A DNA stretch of 64,000 bases from Spirosoma rhododendri (lineage in GTDB: Bacteria; Bacteroidota; Bacteroidia; Cytophagales; Spirosomataceae): contig NZ_CP051677.1 in NCBI RefSeq assembly GCF_012849055.1, forward strand, positions 2,867,001-2,931,000, read 5' to 3'. Numbering within the stretch: the stretch's first letter is position 1; each line of letters opens with the position of its first letter. Of this stretch, positions 36,129 to 45,185 are shown piece after piece. Under the pieces are notes generated by a model. It made no database searches and was not told where the DNA came from. It saw only the letters and a list, made by a program, of their open reading frames with translations. Made by a program: the position numbers and the translations under genes.

Positions 36129-36938
36129 ATGAATATAGTATACCAGCTTCTCGAAAATTCTAGTAGAAATTACCAAGGAGTGTTACTTGATGAGCATAGA
36201 ACCAACGTATGCTTCAAAGGCCCAGTACGAAAAAGTTTACAGGATTATGAAGAGCAACAAGCTATTTTAGAAGATTTACGAGAAGTTGTAGAAAGCTTAA
36301 GTACGACAGGTTTCGATACAACTTTAGCTTTGACTGATATACTGTCAATTGAAACTGCGGAAGTTGATGAGAAGCGCACGTGGCGCATAGGCGAAGCGAT
36401 CGCAGAAGTTGTTCTTGCTGAAAAATTTGATGCGCGGTTTTATTGGAATGAATTAAGAGATGCTAGAAATCCAAAGGGAAATAAGACTGGTGCTGATCTA
36501 GTGGGTTTTGTTGAAATAGATAAACAAGTTTTTTTTCTATTCGGTGAAGTTAAAACATCGTCTCAAGACATTAGACCTAATCCTCCCAACGTTATGACAG
36601 GTAAAGGAGAAATGATGGACCAAATGCGTGGAATATATACAGATGAATACAAAAGGGATATTCTAATAAGATATTTAGCTAGTAAGACGAGAAATCTTTC
36701 AGATAGTGATAGTTTTAAGATTGATTATAAAAATGCAACAGTTCAATATTATCGAAAAAAAAAGAAAGGATTTTCAGTTGTAGGAGTTTTAGTTAGAGAT
36801 GTTGATCCACTTGAATCTGATATAAATTCGTGTTATCACAAATTGAAAGCTGATATTTTGGATCATACGGGTCTCCAACTGATTGCCTGTTATATTCCAA
36901 TAAATAAAGATGATTGGTACAGTATAATTAATAATTGA
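36129..36938 (+). CDS. hamA: PD-(D/E)XK nuclease-like protein, HamA-like (DUF1837-type candidate)
   Basis: The 269-residue protein has no signal or membrane segment. Its central part shows a restriction-nuclease core: E89 in WRIGEAIAEVVL, D123 in TGADLVGFVE, then E140-x-K142 in FFLFGEVKTSSQ. The stretch TGKGEMMDQMRG follows. In the Hachiman system, HamA is the DNA-degrading effector partner of the helicase HamB, and HamA proteins are of this size and gene order. Identification as HamA rests on the nuclease core plus the helicase partner, not on a full alignment. The next ATG follows after one base. The codons are AT-rich (AGA, TTA, ATA), unlike the flanks, which suggests transfer. Confidence 0.65.
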   Translation: MNIVYQLLENSSRNYQGVLLDEHRTNVCFKGPVRKSLQDYEEQQAILEDLREVVESLSTTGFDTTLALTDILSIETAEVDEKRTWRIGEAIAEVVLAEKFDARFYWNELRDARNPKGNKTGADLVGFVEIDKQVFFLFGEVKTSSQDIRPNPPNVMTGKGEMMDQMRGIYTDEYKRDILIRYLASKTRNLSDSDSFKIDYKNATVQYYRKKKKGFSVVGVLVRDVDPLESDINSCYHKLKADILDHTGLQLIACYIPINKDDWYSIINN

Positions 36939-36939
36939 A

Positions 36940-39900
36940 ATGAAAATAATTAATAAATATTCTGTACTAGAAGAGAGTTACCCCGACTTGTTGGATGGGG
37001 CAAATCAGCTTGTTCAAAAAGCCAAGATAAGTGAACGTTTTAAAAATATATCGCTCAACGAAAGTGATATAGAAGAATTAGAGACTATAAAGGAAATTTG
37101 TGAAATATCAATAATAGAGAGATGGAATGCAGGTGAAGATGAAGAACTCAAAACGTTATGTTCTGTCTATTATGATATTGCTAGTTTGCTAGAGTTGCCA
37201 AAAGATCCAATTCTAAGAGTATTTGAATGTATAAAACTGATAGCTATTAGTTATGTAGGTGAGAGTTGGCATTTAGTTAAAAAGTTTCTCAAGAACAATC
37301 AGAATGAATTTTTTGATTCCAAAGTTGACGATGTTTGGAATAAAAAGTTGTTAGAAAATATTTTTTTTGCGTTATATTATACAGTTAAAAAAGATTCTTG
37401 GGAGGACTTAAAACTGGCATCGAAATACATATCTTCCCTGAGAGAGAGACAAAAAGAATTGGAGATTGACTATTTAGAAGCGCTCGACTTAAATGAGAAA
37501 AAACCTGCAGCTGCTGAATTGATATCTCTTTATCATTTAGCAAAATCTGTTGATCTTCTAGCTGTTTATTTAATTGATGGTTCTCCAAATAACGTACTTG
37601 ATCAGTTACGATATCATCTTTCTCAGAGTGAGCAATATGCTCAAGAGTTCAATGATTACTCTTTGAGCTTACTAATTCAATACTTTGAGCCTTTCTCTGA
37701 TAAAATTGTTAAAAATTCTCTTTGGTATATTACTCGTGGTACATATCAGCGAATAGATAAATTTAATGAGTATGTAACTAAAAGAGAAAATGATCCAATT
37801 TTTGAGTTGCTATACCCACAAAGAGAAGCTATATTAAAGGGTAGGCTTCTAGATGACGCATATGATGCAATAGTAGTCAACTTACCAACTTCAAGTGGCA
37901 AAACACTAATAGCTGAATATAGAATCCTGAAAGCAATTAATCAATTTTCTGAGCAAGGTGGATGGGTTGCATATGTTGTTCCTACTAGAGCATTAGTAAA
38001 TCAGATAGCTACTCAACTCAAGAGAGATTTGCAACCTGTTGGAATAAAGGTTGAAAAGTTGAGTGGTGCGTTGGATATAGATGGATTCGAGGATTCTCTA
38101 CTAACCGAAGACACAAATCACAGGCAATTTGACGTTCTTGTTACAACGTATGAAAAACTTCAGATACTGATTAGGAGGGAGGTAGGTACGAAGGCTGAAC
38201 GCCCTCTTGTATTAGTAGTTGTTGATGAAGCACATAATTTAGAGGAGGAGACACGAGGTATCGCCTTAGAGCTTTTGTTGACGCTAATAAAAAAGGAGTG
38301 TAATAAAGCTAACTTTTTATTGTTAACGCCTGAGATTAAAAATTCTGATGAGATAGCTAAATGGCTTGGGGCCGAAAGAGGAAGCCAAATTCATTTAGGT
38401 TTGAATTGGTGGCAACCAAATGAAAGGATAATAGGTGCAGTTTCAGTTGAAGGTTCAGGAAGAAACTTTTCAATTCTATTGAATACGCTATTTACAGAAA
38501 AGGGTACTTATGAAGTTTCAGATAAGATACTGATGACTTCATTTGAGAACGCTGCGGTAACTAAATCATCATTATTTGGAGGTTCTACTAAAAGTGCAGG
38601 TAGAAAGACTATTTTGTCTGCTTATCTCGCTTCCTCTTTCATTGACGAAAATTCGATAGTGCTTGTTGGGACACCTGAGGATACATTTACAGTTGCAGAA
38701 TCAATATGGTCTCTTTGGGGTAACAATGATAAAATTGATAATGAGGTTCAGTTGGTTAAGAAATATGTTTCGGCTGAGTTAGGAAGTGAGTTTCCTTTGA
38801 ATAAATTTTTAGATAAGGGAATAGGGATTCATAGTTCTACGCTTCCTGAAGACATTAAATTCTTAATTGAGGATTTAATGTCAAAGGGGAAACTTCGAGT
38901 TCTAGTTGCTACCACTACAATTGCTCAGGGAATAAATTTTCCTGTTACTTCCGTTATAATGGCTTCTTATAGTTACCCATTTAAGAGAATGCCTGTAAGG
39001 GATTTTTGGAACATTGTTGGGAGGGTAGGTAGGACCAGCCAAAAAAACATTGGCTTTGTTGGCATTACATTAAAAAACGATGCAGAGTTAGATACTGTCG
39101 CACAGTATGTATTAAGGGCGGCTGACGATCTAAAGTCAAGACTGATTGATATGGTTAAAGAAGCCATGAATAATGGTTTTCAAAATTTTGAAAAATTAAT
39201 ATACTTTGAACCACATTGGACCAACCTATTACAATTTATTTCGCACCTACATAAACAAGCAGAAAGTTTAGATCAGTTTTTGGCATCTTTAGAGATTGAT
39301 TTACAAAGTACATTAGGTTATAAACAGCTAGATGAGCCACAGAAAAAGTTTATAAGAGAAAACTTAAGGCAGTATGCTAAAAATATTAAACCTGCAGAAG
39401 CTACGCTTTCAGACGCAACAAGGTTCTCTACTATTTCTGTTAGAACTTTAATCTCAGGACTCGGAAGAGAAAAATTAGTTTCCTCTGATTGGGATAGTAA
39501 AAGATTATTTTCTAATCAAAACTCAAGTCTTAATAAGTTAGTTGGCCTTATGTTAAGCACACCGGAAGTACGCCAACAGTTAGAGGAGATTAAATCAGGT
39601 GATAGTGTCTTGGATAGAACATCAATTTCTAGATTGATTACGGACTGGGTCAGTGGCGAGACTATAGAAAAAATTGCACAAAAGTATTTTGCCGAAGATA
39701 GTTCTCAGAAATCAATCGAAAAATGTACTAAAGCTATTTACAGGAACATAACTAATGCTGCAACTTGGGGATTGGCAGGATTACAAAAGCTCCCGAACAG
39801 TGGTTTGGAATGGGATAGTTTAAGTGATATAGATAAGAGGAGGTTGTCTAATTTGCCAGCAATGATTCATTATGGAGTCAACTCAGACGAAGCCATTCTG

Positions 39901-40113
39901 ATGAGAAAGAATAATGTTCCTAGATCTATAGCTAGCCGTATAGGTAAATTGTTTGACAGTTCAAATAGTAATATATATAGTGCCACTTCTGATGAAGTTA
40001 CTTCTTGGTTACATACTTTGAAGGACGATCAATGGTCGAATCCAGACACTAGTAATATATCTGGTAACGAATATAAAATGATATGGAAGAAATTATCAGG
40101 TTCATTTGTGTAA
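36940..40113 (+). CDS. hamB: Ski2-like DExH helicase, HamB-like
   Basis: The 1057-residue protein has about 300 N-terminal residues without a known motif, then a superfamily 2 helicase core: PTSSGKT (Walker A, 316-322), PTRALVNQ (348-355), DEAH (429-432), HSSTLP (631-636, at the place of the Ski2 VHHAGL motif), LVATTTIAQGINFP (655-668) and IVGRVGRTS (692-700). The C-terminal 350 residues should be the winged-helix/ratchet part of Ski2 enzymes. In Hachiman, HamB holds HamA silent and releases it on sensing DNA damage or unusual DNA. Translational coupling to the upstream gene (one-base gap) fits a fixed complex. A near-perfect hairpin ends the unit. Confidence 0.72.
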   Translation: MKIINKYSVLEESYPDLLDGANQLVQKAKISERFKNISLNESDIEELETIKEICEISIIERWNAGEDEELKTLCSVYYDIASLLELPKDPILRVFECIKLIAISYVGESWHLVKKFLKNNQNEFFDSKVDDVWNKKLLENIFFALYYTVKKDSWEDLKLASKYISSLRERQKELEIDYLEALDLNEKKPAAAELISLYHLAKSVDLLAVYLIDGSPNNVLDQLRYHLSQSEQYAQEFNDYSLSLLIQYFEPFSDKIVKNSLWYITRGTYQRIDKFNEYVTKRENDPIFELLYPQREAILKGRLLDDAYDAIVVNLPTSSGKTLIAEYRILKAINQFSEQGGWVAYVVPTRALVNQIATQLKRDLQPVGIKVEKLSGALDIDGFEDSLLTEDTNHRQFDVLVTTYEKLQILIRREVGTKAERPLVLVVVDEAHNLEEETRGIALELLLTLIKKECNKANFLLLTPEIKNSDEIAKWLGAERGSQIHLGLNWWQPNERIIGAVSVEGSGRNFSILLNTLFTEKGTYEVSDKILMTSFENAAVTKSSLFGGSTKSAGRKTILSAYLASSFIDENSIVLVGTPEDTFTVAESIWSLWGNNDKIDNEVQLVKKYVSAELGSEFPLNKFLDKGIGIHSSTLPEDIKFLIEDLMSKGKLRVLVATTTIAQGINFPVTSVIMASYSYPFKRMPVRDFWNIVGRVGRTSQKNIGFVGITLKNDAELDTVAQYVLRAADDLKSRLIDMVKEAMNNGFQNFEKLIYFEPHWTNLLQFISHLHKQAESLDQFLASLEIDLQSTLGYKQLDEPQKKFIRENLRQYAKNIKPAEATLSDATRFSTISVRTLISGLGREKLVSSDWDSKRLFSNQNSSLNKLVGLMLSTPEVRQQLEEIKSGDSVLDRTSISRLITDWVSGETIEKIAQKYFAEDSSQKSIEKCTKAIYRNITNAATWGLAGLQKLPNSGLEWDSLSDIDKRRLSNLPAMIHYGVNSDEAILMRKNNVPRSIASRIGKLFDSSNSNIYSATSDEVTSWLHTLKDDQWSNPDTSNISGNEYKMIWKKLSGSFV

Positions 40114-40133
40114 TCAAACTTTAAGGTATTATT

Positions 40134-40188
40134 CTCAACTGCAATGTTTCTGACATCGAAGACTGGTGTCAGAAATATTGCAGTTGAG
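40134..40188 (+). terminator. Long hairpin terminating the hamAB-like operon
   Basis: Arms 40134-40155 and 40167-40188 (22 bases, one mismatch) enclose an 11-base loop. A T10 run follows at about 40206. It lies 21 bases after the helicase stop. Confidence 0.8.
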
Positions 40189-40392
40189 TTAGATTATTAA
40201 GAAGATTTTTTTTTTGAATCTCCTTGACGCCTTTGCACATCTATAGCAGCAAAAAGCAGTGTCCATCCTTATGCTTTCATATTTACAATTGCAGTGCAAA
40301 CAGGTTTTGTTGTAGTAAACTTTGCGCCCTACTCGCTCGACGCGACAGCATTTGAAGCTTCTTGATGGTTTGGCACTCGTCTGACATTCAAT
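40189..40392 (-). other. Candidate Cys-rich reading frame without ATG
   Basis: The frame from 40392 (ATT directly after a TAG) to the TAA at 40189-40191 is open for 67 codons and has nine cysteines, clustered as KCCR, TCLHCNC and FCCYRC, with a basic end (RRFKKK). Paired cysteines would suit a zinc ribbon. The only in-frame ATG is internal (MDTAFCC), so either a rare start, a lost start or chance is involved. It is antisense to the island tail. I do not recognise a family. Confidence 0.25.
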
Positions 40393-40458
40393 CTACATGA
40401 GGTCAACTGGATTTTCCGAGTTAGTCATACAAGAATCAGTTGTGTTAGTGTGATCGCA
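40193..40458. other. Right end of the AT-rich island
   Basis: The gap between the operon hairpin and the next gene (40459) holds the Cys-rich frame on the minus strand and nothing else that I can support. The base composition turns back to the GC-rich level near 40310-40440. No direct repeat of the tRNA-Ser 3' end and no transposase remnant is visible here. Confidence 0.5.
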
Positions 40459-40746
40459 ATGACAAGAGAAAGGCGCAATATGTGTGGGTTAGTGATTCTG
40501 TTGCTGTGTCTGCTATTGCCGATTTGCTTTGTGCTGTGGCACGGCGATCCGCCTTACACGGGGTTGACAATGGGCATGCTCGTGTTTGGGTCGGCGGTAT
40601 CGGGTCCGGGCCTGATTCTGTATGGTCTGCTCACCTATCACTTCTCCGCTGTAACGGCTAAAACGTGGCTGGCGACCGTCGCCACGCTGATCGGTTTGCT
40701 CTGGACGGGGTTTGTGCTGTATACCGCAGCCACTACGCCCGATTGA
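40459..40746 (+). CDS. Small three-helix membrane protein, function unknown
   Basis: I start at ATG 40459 (MTRERRNMCG); a GTG nine bases upstream would add three residues. The 95-residue protein has three hydrophobic segments (about 10-26, 36-58 and 66-87) separated by short loops. A Met/Arg-rich start and Thr/Pro end suggest no signal peptide cleavage. I do not recognise a family. Opposite-strand reading of the same bases also gives a 95-codon frame, but it has no membrane or domain pattern. A hairpin terminator follows. Confidence 0.6.
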   Translation: MTRERRNMCGLVILLLCLLLPICFVLWHGDPPYTGLTMGMLVFGSAVSGPGLILYGLLTYHFSAVTAKTWLATVATLIGLLWTGFVLYTAATTPD

Positions 40747-40786
40747 CAGGTTACGCCCGATCACTCGTCTGCGTAACCCATGAAAA

Positions 40787-40824
40787 AGGGGTACGGGCAA
40801 GAAAACGCTCTCGTCCGTACCCCT
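40787..40824. terminator. Bidirectional hairpin terminator
   Basis: Arms AGGGGTACGG (40787-40796) and CCGTACCCCT (40815-40824) enclose an 18-base loop. It serves the convergent genes on both sides. Confidence 0.7.
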
Positions 40825-40850
40825 CCTGCAACTACACTGGTCGGCTGTGA

Positions 40851-41330
40851 CTAGCGCTTATTCAGAATTTGCTGGGCAATTGATGTTTGTTCGCTGTCGG
40901 CCTGTTTGGCTTCTTCCAGCGATGCGTTCATGTCCTGCTCGGTTTGTTGCAGGCCAGCGGCTGCGGCATACGTTCCCAGCGTGCCGAAGGACGCGATCCA
41001 ATAGTGAAGGGCCAGCTGACCGGCGGCAATGATACCCAGGTCGCGCGATATGTCGTCGGTGGCCTGCTGCCGAATCTTTTTGCTGACTTCGTAGTGCGCT
41101 TCCAGCACGGGGTTTTCCTGCTGATCGCTGCCGCCCACTTCGGCCAGTGCCCGATCGATCCGGGCCGACCACTGCTGCGATGTCTGATTTCCTTTTTTGA
41201 GCGCGTCGGTCAGCTGCGCATCCCGAACGTCGTTTTGAATTTCGCTGGTAGCCTGCTCCGCTACCTGACTGCCCGCTTTCAGAGCGCCCAATCCCTGTTT
41301 AATAAGTTGGGTTAAGGGTTCGTTTTCCAT
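40851..41330 (-). CDS. DUF892 (YciF/YciE-like) ferritin-like stress protein
   Basis: The 159-residue protein is helical, with four helix-forming blocks: LTQLIKQGLGALKAGSQVAE, AQLTDALKKGNQTSQQWSAR, VLEAHYEVSKKIRQQATDDI and LGTLGTYAAAAGLQQTEQDM. This is the DUF892 layout seen in YciF, a ferritin-like four-helix bundle. Glu and His (for example E-A-H-Y) are placed where a di-metal site could form, though YciF metal binding is only partly understood. DUF892 proteins are induced by stress in enterobacteria. The gene stands alone, convergent with the small membrane protein gene. Confidence 0.75.
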   Translation of the reverse strand: MENEPLTQLIKQGLGALKAGSQVAEQATSEIQNDVRDAQLTDALKKGNQTSQQWSARIDRALAEVGGSDQQENPVLEAHYEVSKKIRQQATDDISRDLGIIAAGQLALHYWIASFGTLGTYAAAAGLQQTEQDMNASLEEAKQADSEQTSIAQQILNKR

Positions 41331-41528
41331 TAGTTCGGCTTAGTTAAAAACTGCTTTATTAACCGCCGGTCGCCGACAACGGGCGTTCGATTGGGGCCGG
41401 TAGTTAGGGTATGGGCAGGTATCCCGTTTCCTCATAACTCCCAAACTTTGACCAGTAGCTTACCGGTTGTTCTGAACGATCATCAACGCCGTATGGCCTG
41501 TTTCGGGCCTTTGCGACTTAATCCGCTC

Positions 41529-41744
41529 ATGGAAGAAAAACCGATTATCGTAATCACCGGGTATCGGCCCAAACTGTCGATACAACACGTCACCCGGCTG
41601 TATCTGAACAGTGATGAAGCGACTGCATGCCGTCAGTTTGAAGCCGACGGCGGTATGGTTGCTACCTGCCAGCAACTGCGCCGATCCGACATCATCGAAT
41701 GGCAGTCGACCTTGTCGGGTGTCCGGTACACATCCGATTTTTAG
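41529..41744 (+). CDS. Hypothetical 71-residue protein
   Basis: The start MEEKPIIVITGYRPKLSI at ATG 41529 is chosen because the longer frame upstream (from 41391) has no protein-like features. The product has a short N-terminal strand, several charged residues and no membrane segment or Cys pair. I recognise no family. The frame has codon bias like neighbouring genes, which is the main support. It stands in a 670-base gap between the DUF892 gene and the AI-2E transporter. Confidence 0.4.
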   Translation: MEEKPIIVITGYRPKLSIQHVTRLYLNSDEATACRQFEADGGMVATCQQLRRSDIIEWQSTLSGVRYTSDF

Positions 41745-42002
41745 GGCTACCCCGACCGCCGGGCCGGTATGTGAATAGCCTAGCCTCCTTGTATGATCTG
41801 GGGGAACTGAGTGCCGACCGGGTCAGGAGACTCGGATTGGGTAAAGGGCAATGGTCGTGCGTTGCAGAATGGGCTATTCTGCCAGATAAATTCCCGGTAA
41901 TGAATATAGCCCGGAAGCGCGCGGCTTGTTTGCTGAACATCAGGCGATGAGAGCGGTTAAAAAAATAGCCGTGGGTATGTTACGCGGCTACCTACTCAAC
42001 GT

Positions 42003-43067
42003 ATGCCTGATAACTCTCCCCAGCTCGACACCGGTACGTTCGCCCAGCGGGTGTCAATTGCCGTTGGTATCACGATTCTATTTGTCCTGCTGATCTGGCT
42101 GTTCGGCGTCAGCTTCGAGGTGTTTCTGTTAATCATCGCGGCCCTGCTCATTGCCTTGCCGCTGCGGGCGGGTGCGAAGAAAATCCACCAGAAATTCGGC
42201 TGGAACGAAACGCTGTCGCTGATCGTGGTGATCGTCGGGGTGCTGGGGCTGCTGACTGCTATCTTCTGGTTGTTGGCGTCGCGAATCAACACGCAGATTG
42301 CGGAGTTTCAGGAGCAGACGCCTGAAGCCATCGCCAATTTCGAGCAACGGCTGGCGTCGTCGCAACTGGGCCAACAGGTGCTCAATAACCTGCCCGATCC
42401 GGCTCAACTGATGAAGAACGGCCCAAAACTGCTGACGCGGGCAACGGGCGTACTGTCGGGGACGTTTGGCGCGTTAAGCAATATTTACGTCGTTATTTTC
42501 ATGGCTGCTTTCATCGTGGCCGACCCCAAATTATACCGGCAGGGCATCTTGCGGCTGGTGCCGAAGCGGGGCCGCAAACGAGCAGGTGAGGTGCTCGATC
42601 AGCTCAACACGACGCTGGTACATTGGCTGATGGGGCAGCTTTTCTCGATGACAGTGGTCGGGTTGCTGACAGGGCTGGGGCTATGGTTGCTCGGCGTTCG
42701 GCTGGCGGGTGTGCTTGCCCTTTTTGCCGGGCTAATCTCGTTCATTCCCAACCTCGGCCCGATCATCGCGCTGGTTCCGGCTCTCCTGTTTGCCTTTCTC
42801 GACGGCCCGCAGCAGGCACTTTACGTGGTCATTCTGTACATGGGGGTCCAGTTTGTGGAAAGCAGCCTGGCCACTCCACTGGTGCAGAAAAAGCTGATCG
42901 ACATGCCGCCCGCGCTGGTGTTTGGGTCGCAGCTGGTGATCGGCGCGTTCGGTGGTATTCTGGGCCTGATGCTGGCGACACCCATCGTAGCGATGCTGAT
43001 GATCCTGACCCAGATGCTGTACGTGCAGGACGTGCTGGACGATGAAACGATGGATGTGGGATCGTGA
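42003..43067 (+). CDS. AI-2E family transporter (TqsA/PerM-like)
   Basis: The 354-residue protein has eight hydrophobic helices with the spacing of the AI-2E exporter family: two pairs at the N-terminus, a hydrophilic part (about 105-145, EFQEQTPEAIANFEQRL), then GLISFIPNLGPIIALVPALL, LYVVILYMGVQFVESSLATPLVQKK and a last pair with GILGLMLATPIVAML. The conserved FIPNLG and E...P.. motif region marks the family. Substrates range from quorum signals to sodium/proton exchange, so the role here is open. The following AraC gene overlaps its end if read from the first ATG; I start that gene later. Confidence 0.85.
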   Translation: MPDNSPQLDTGTFAQRVSIAVGITILFVLLIWLFGVSFEVFLLIIAALLIALPLRAGAKKIHQKFGWNETLSLIVVIVGVLGLLTAIFWLLASRINTQIAEFQEQTPEAIANFEQRLASSQLGQQVLNNLPDPAQLMKNGPKLLTRATGVLSGTFGALSNIYVVIFMAAFIVADPKLYRQGILRLVPKRGRKRAGEVLDQLNTTLVHWLMGQLFSMTVVGLLTGLGLWLLGVRLAGVLALFAGLISFIPNLGPIIALVPALLFAFLDGPQQALYVVILYMGVQFVESSLATPLVQKKLIDMPPALVFGSQLVIGAFGGILGLMLATPIVAMLMILTQMLYVQDVLDDETMDVGS

Positions 43068-43098
43068 AACTGGTTTATTTTTGGCCAACGGTAGCCCC

Positions 43099-44091
43099 AT
43101 GCCTGCTATGTTGTTTGAATTTGTCAGTAGCCCCCACTTTAATTTTCTGACCAGTTTCGGGCAGCAGTTCGACATACCGGTTCAGGGCGATACGCTGGTG
43201 ATACCACCCAGTCTGGGAACGGGCACCATTCGCAAGATTGATCTGGGGCCGGAGTTTAAACTGCTCATTCATCAGTACACGCTCAACGACGAGCTTATTC
43301 TCAAACGCCTGCCGTCCGAACAGCCCTACGATCTGATCAGCATTATCTTCCACGTCAATGACGTGCCGGCCCGGCTAAGCACCCCCGGCAGCGATGTGGT
43401 TTTATCCCGAACTACTGAGTTCGCCGTTCAGATTGCGTCTGCCGATCTGACCTCAACGATTCATTTCCCCGCCCATGTCCCGATCAGTTACACCGTAGTG
43501 GGGCTGTCGTCGGCTACGCTCCGGGAACTGTTGCAAATCGACGCTCCCAGCCCGGTCCTGCAATCTATGCTGAACCGGGTGCCGGGCTTTCTGGTCTACG
43601 AGCGGCTCGATGCCGACGTGCTCACGAGTCTCCGCCAATTGACTGATAACCAACGCGAGGATGAACTGACGTCGTTCTTTTACCGGATCAAAGTGCAGGA
43701 ACTGGTCTATCAGGTGATTGACCGGCTGCTTCGGCGCGACGCTGGCCAGCACCAGCCTGTCGTCCCGGCCGACACCGACAGGCTGTTCAGCGTTCGTACG
43801 GCCATACTGACCGATCTGGCGGCTCCTCCGCGCCTGCCGCAACTGGCCCGGATGGTGGGTATGAGTCAGACCCGGCTCAAGGATCTGTTCCGGCAGGTGT
43901 TCGGCACCAGCATCTACGCGTATTTCCAGCAGGCCCGCATCGAGGAAGCGGCCCTGTTACTGCGGCAGAGAAAGCACTCCGTTGCAGAGGTGGGTTACCG
44001 GCTGGGTTTCGAGAACATGAGCCATTTCAGTCGGTTGTTCCAGAAACATAAAGGAATTGCTCCGAAAAAGTACGCTGGCGGATACGACTAA
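43099..44091 (+). CDS. AraC/XylS-family transcription regulator
   Basis: The ATG at 43099 (MPAMLFEF) is preferred, because the ATG at 43042 lies inside the preceding gene. The 330-residue protein has an N-terminal effector-like half and a C-terminal double HTH: RLPQLARMVGMSQTRLKDLF, YFQQARIEEAALLL and VAEVGYRLGFENMSHFSRLF, with KKY at the end. This matches AraC-type activators. It stands 128 bases before the MDR oxidoreductase/cupin pair, in the same direction, so it may control them. It could answer to the metabolite those enzymes act on. Confidence 0.88.
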   Translation: MPAMLFEFVSSPHFNFLTSFGQQFDIPVQGDTLVIPPSLGTGTIRKIDLGPEFKLLIHQYTLNDELILKRLPSEQPYDLISIIFHVNDVPARLSTPGSDVVLSRTTEFAVQIASADLTSTIHFPAHVPISYTVVGLSSATLRELLQIDAPSPVLQSMLNRVPGFLVYERLDADVLTSLRQLTDNQREDELTSFFYRIKVQELVYQVIDRLLRRDAGQHQPVVPADTDRLFSVRTAILTDLAAPPRLPQLARMVGMSQTRLKDLFRQVFGTSIYAYFQQARIEEAALLLRQRKHSVAEVGYRLGFENMSHFSRLFQKHKGIAPKKYAGGYD

Positions 44092-44219
44092 TTTTGCGTC
44101 TTACCGGACTATTTTAGTCTGTTCTGCTGGCTGACCTTTGTCATGTGCTTACGAGCCGATGGCCTACAGGCCAATCTGGCCAAACACGATACAAACGAAC
44201 CATCTAGTCAGTCAACGCA

Positions 44220-45169
44220 ATGAACAGCGAGTCTAATTCATCCGGAAATCAATCCGTACAGTACAATCAGTTTGGGGGAACCGACGTCTATTATCTGGCT
44301 GATCTGCCAGTGCCATCGCCCGGAACGGGTGAAGTAGTCGTTCGGGTAAAAGCGGCCGGTATCAACCCCGGCGAAACGAAAATTCGCAGTGGAGCACTCC
44401 AGGCTATTTTCCCGTCTACGTTTCCATCCGGTCAGGGTAGTGACTTTGCGGGTATTGTCGAGGCCGTTGGTCAGGGTGTCGACAGGGTCAGACCGGGCGA
44501 CGAAGTGATCGGCTTTTCGGACAAACGCAACAGCCAGGCGCAGTACGTCGTCGTCGACCAGACGCATCTGACACCCCGCCCCGCCGGCGTAAGCTGGGAG
44601 CAGGCAGGTGGTCTGTTTGTGGCGGGCAGTACGGCCTATGCGGGCGTGAAGGCACTGGCACTGAAGCCCGGCGATCTGCTGATCGTGGCCGGTGCTGCCG
44701 GGGGGTAGGGTCGCTGGCCGTGCAACTGGCTACGGCCTGGGGTGCCGACGTGATCGGTCTGGCCGGTCAGGCCAACCATGCCTGGCTGCGCGACCACGGC
44801 GTAACCCCCGTCGACTACCGGCCCGACGCGGAGAAAGCCGTCCGGGAGGCTTTGCAGGGGCGTCAGCCGGCGGCCCTGTTCGACTGCTCCGGAGCCGGTT
44901 ACGTGGATCTCGCCCTCAGCCTGGGCATCCCCGCCGACCGGATTAACACCATCGCTGACTTTACCGCCGTTGCGAAATACAAGGTCAAATCGGTGGGTAG
45001 TGCGGCAGCATCCAATGCCGATGTACTGGCTGAACTGGCCGGGCTGATCGACGCGGGCAAGCTGGAGTTTCCGGTAGCCGGCAGCTATCCGTTGTCAGAC
45101 GTAAAAGCGGCTTACGATGACCTGGATGCAGGCCACACACATGGCAAAATCGTTCTTATCCCTTGGTAG
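44220..45169 (+). pseudogene. MDR-type (quinone oxidoreductase-like) dehydrogenase, one-base frameshift
   Basis: The first part (44220-44708) has MDR features: NPGETKIRSGAL, GQGSDFAGIVEAVG, RPGDEVIGF and the start of the nucleotide-binding region, LLIVAGAAGG. Then TAG ends the frame. Adding one G to the G6 run at 44700-44705 restores AGAAGGVGSLAVQLATAWGA and reads on to 45169 (VKAAYDDLDAGHTHGKIVLIPW), giving about 316 residues. No zinc ligands occur, as in zinc-independent quinone oxidoreductases. The reaction would be NADPH-dependent reduction of a small carbonyl or quinone. Whether the gene is truly broken depends on the read evidence. Confidence 0.8.
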
Positions 45170-45185
45170 TCAACCCCCGTTAGCC

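Noticed and set aside
35839-40458. Integrative element with tRNA-Ser as attachment site
   Set aside because: The tRNA end is not repeated at the right border and no integrase is present; left as a possibility only.
40513-40800. A 95-codon minus-strand frame opposite the small membrane protein
   Set aside because: Low-complexity basic protein without membrane or motif signal; the plus-strand frame gives three clean hydrophobic helices.
41699-41950. An 83-codon plus-strand frame in the gap before the AI-2E transporter
   Set aside because: No domain pattern, overlaps an equally long opposite frame and lies partly inside the 71-residue gene; kept as empty intergenic sequence.
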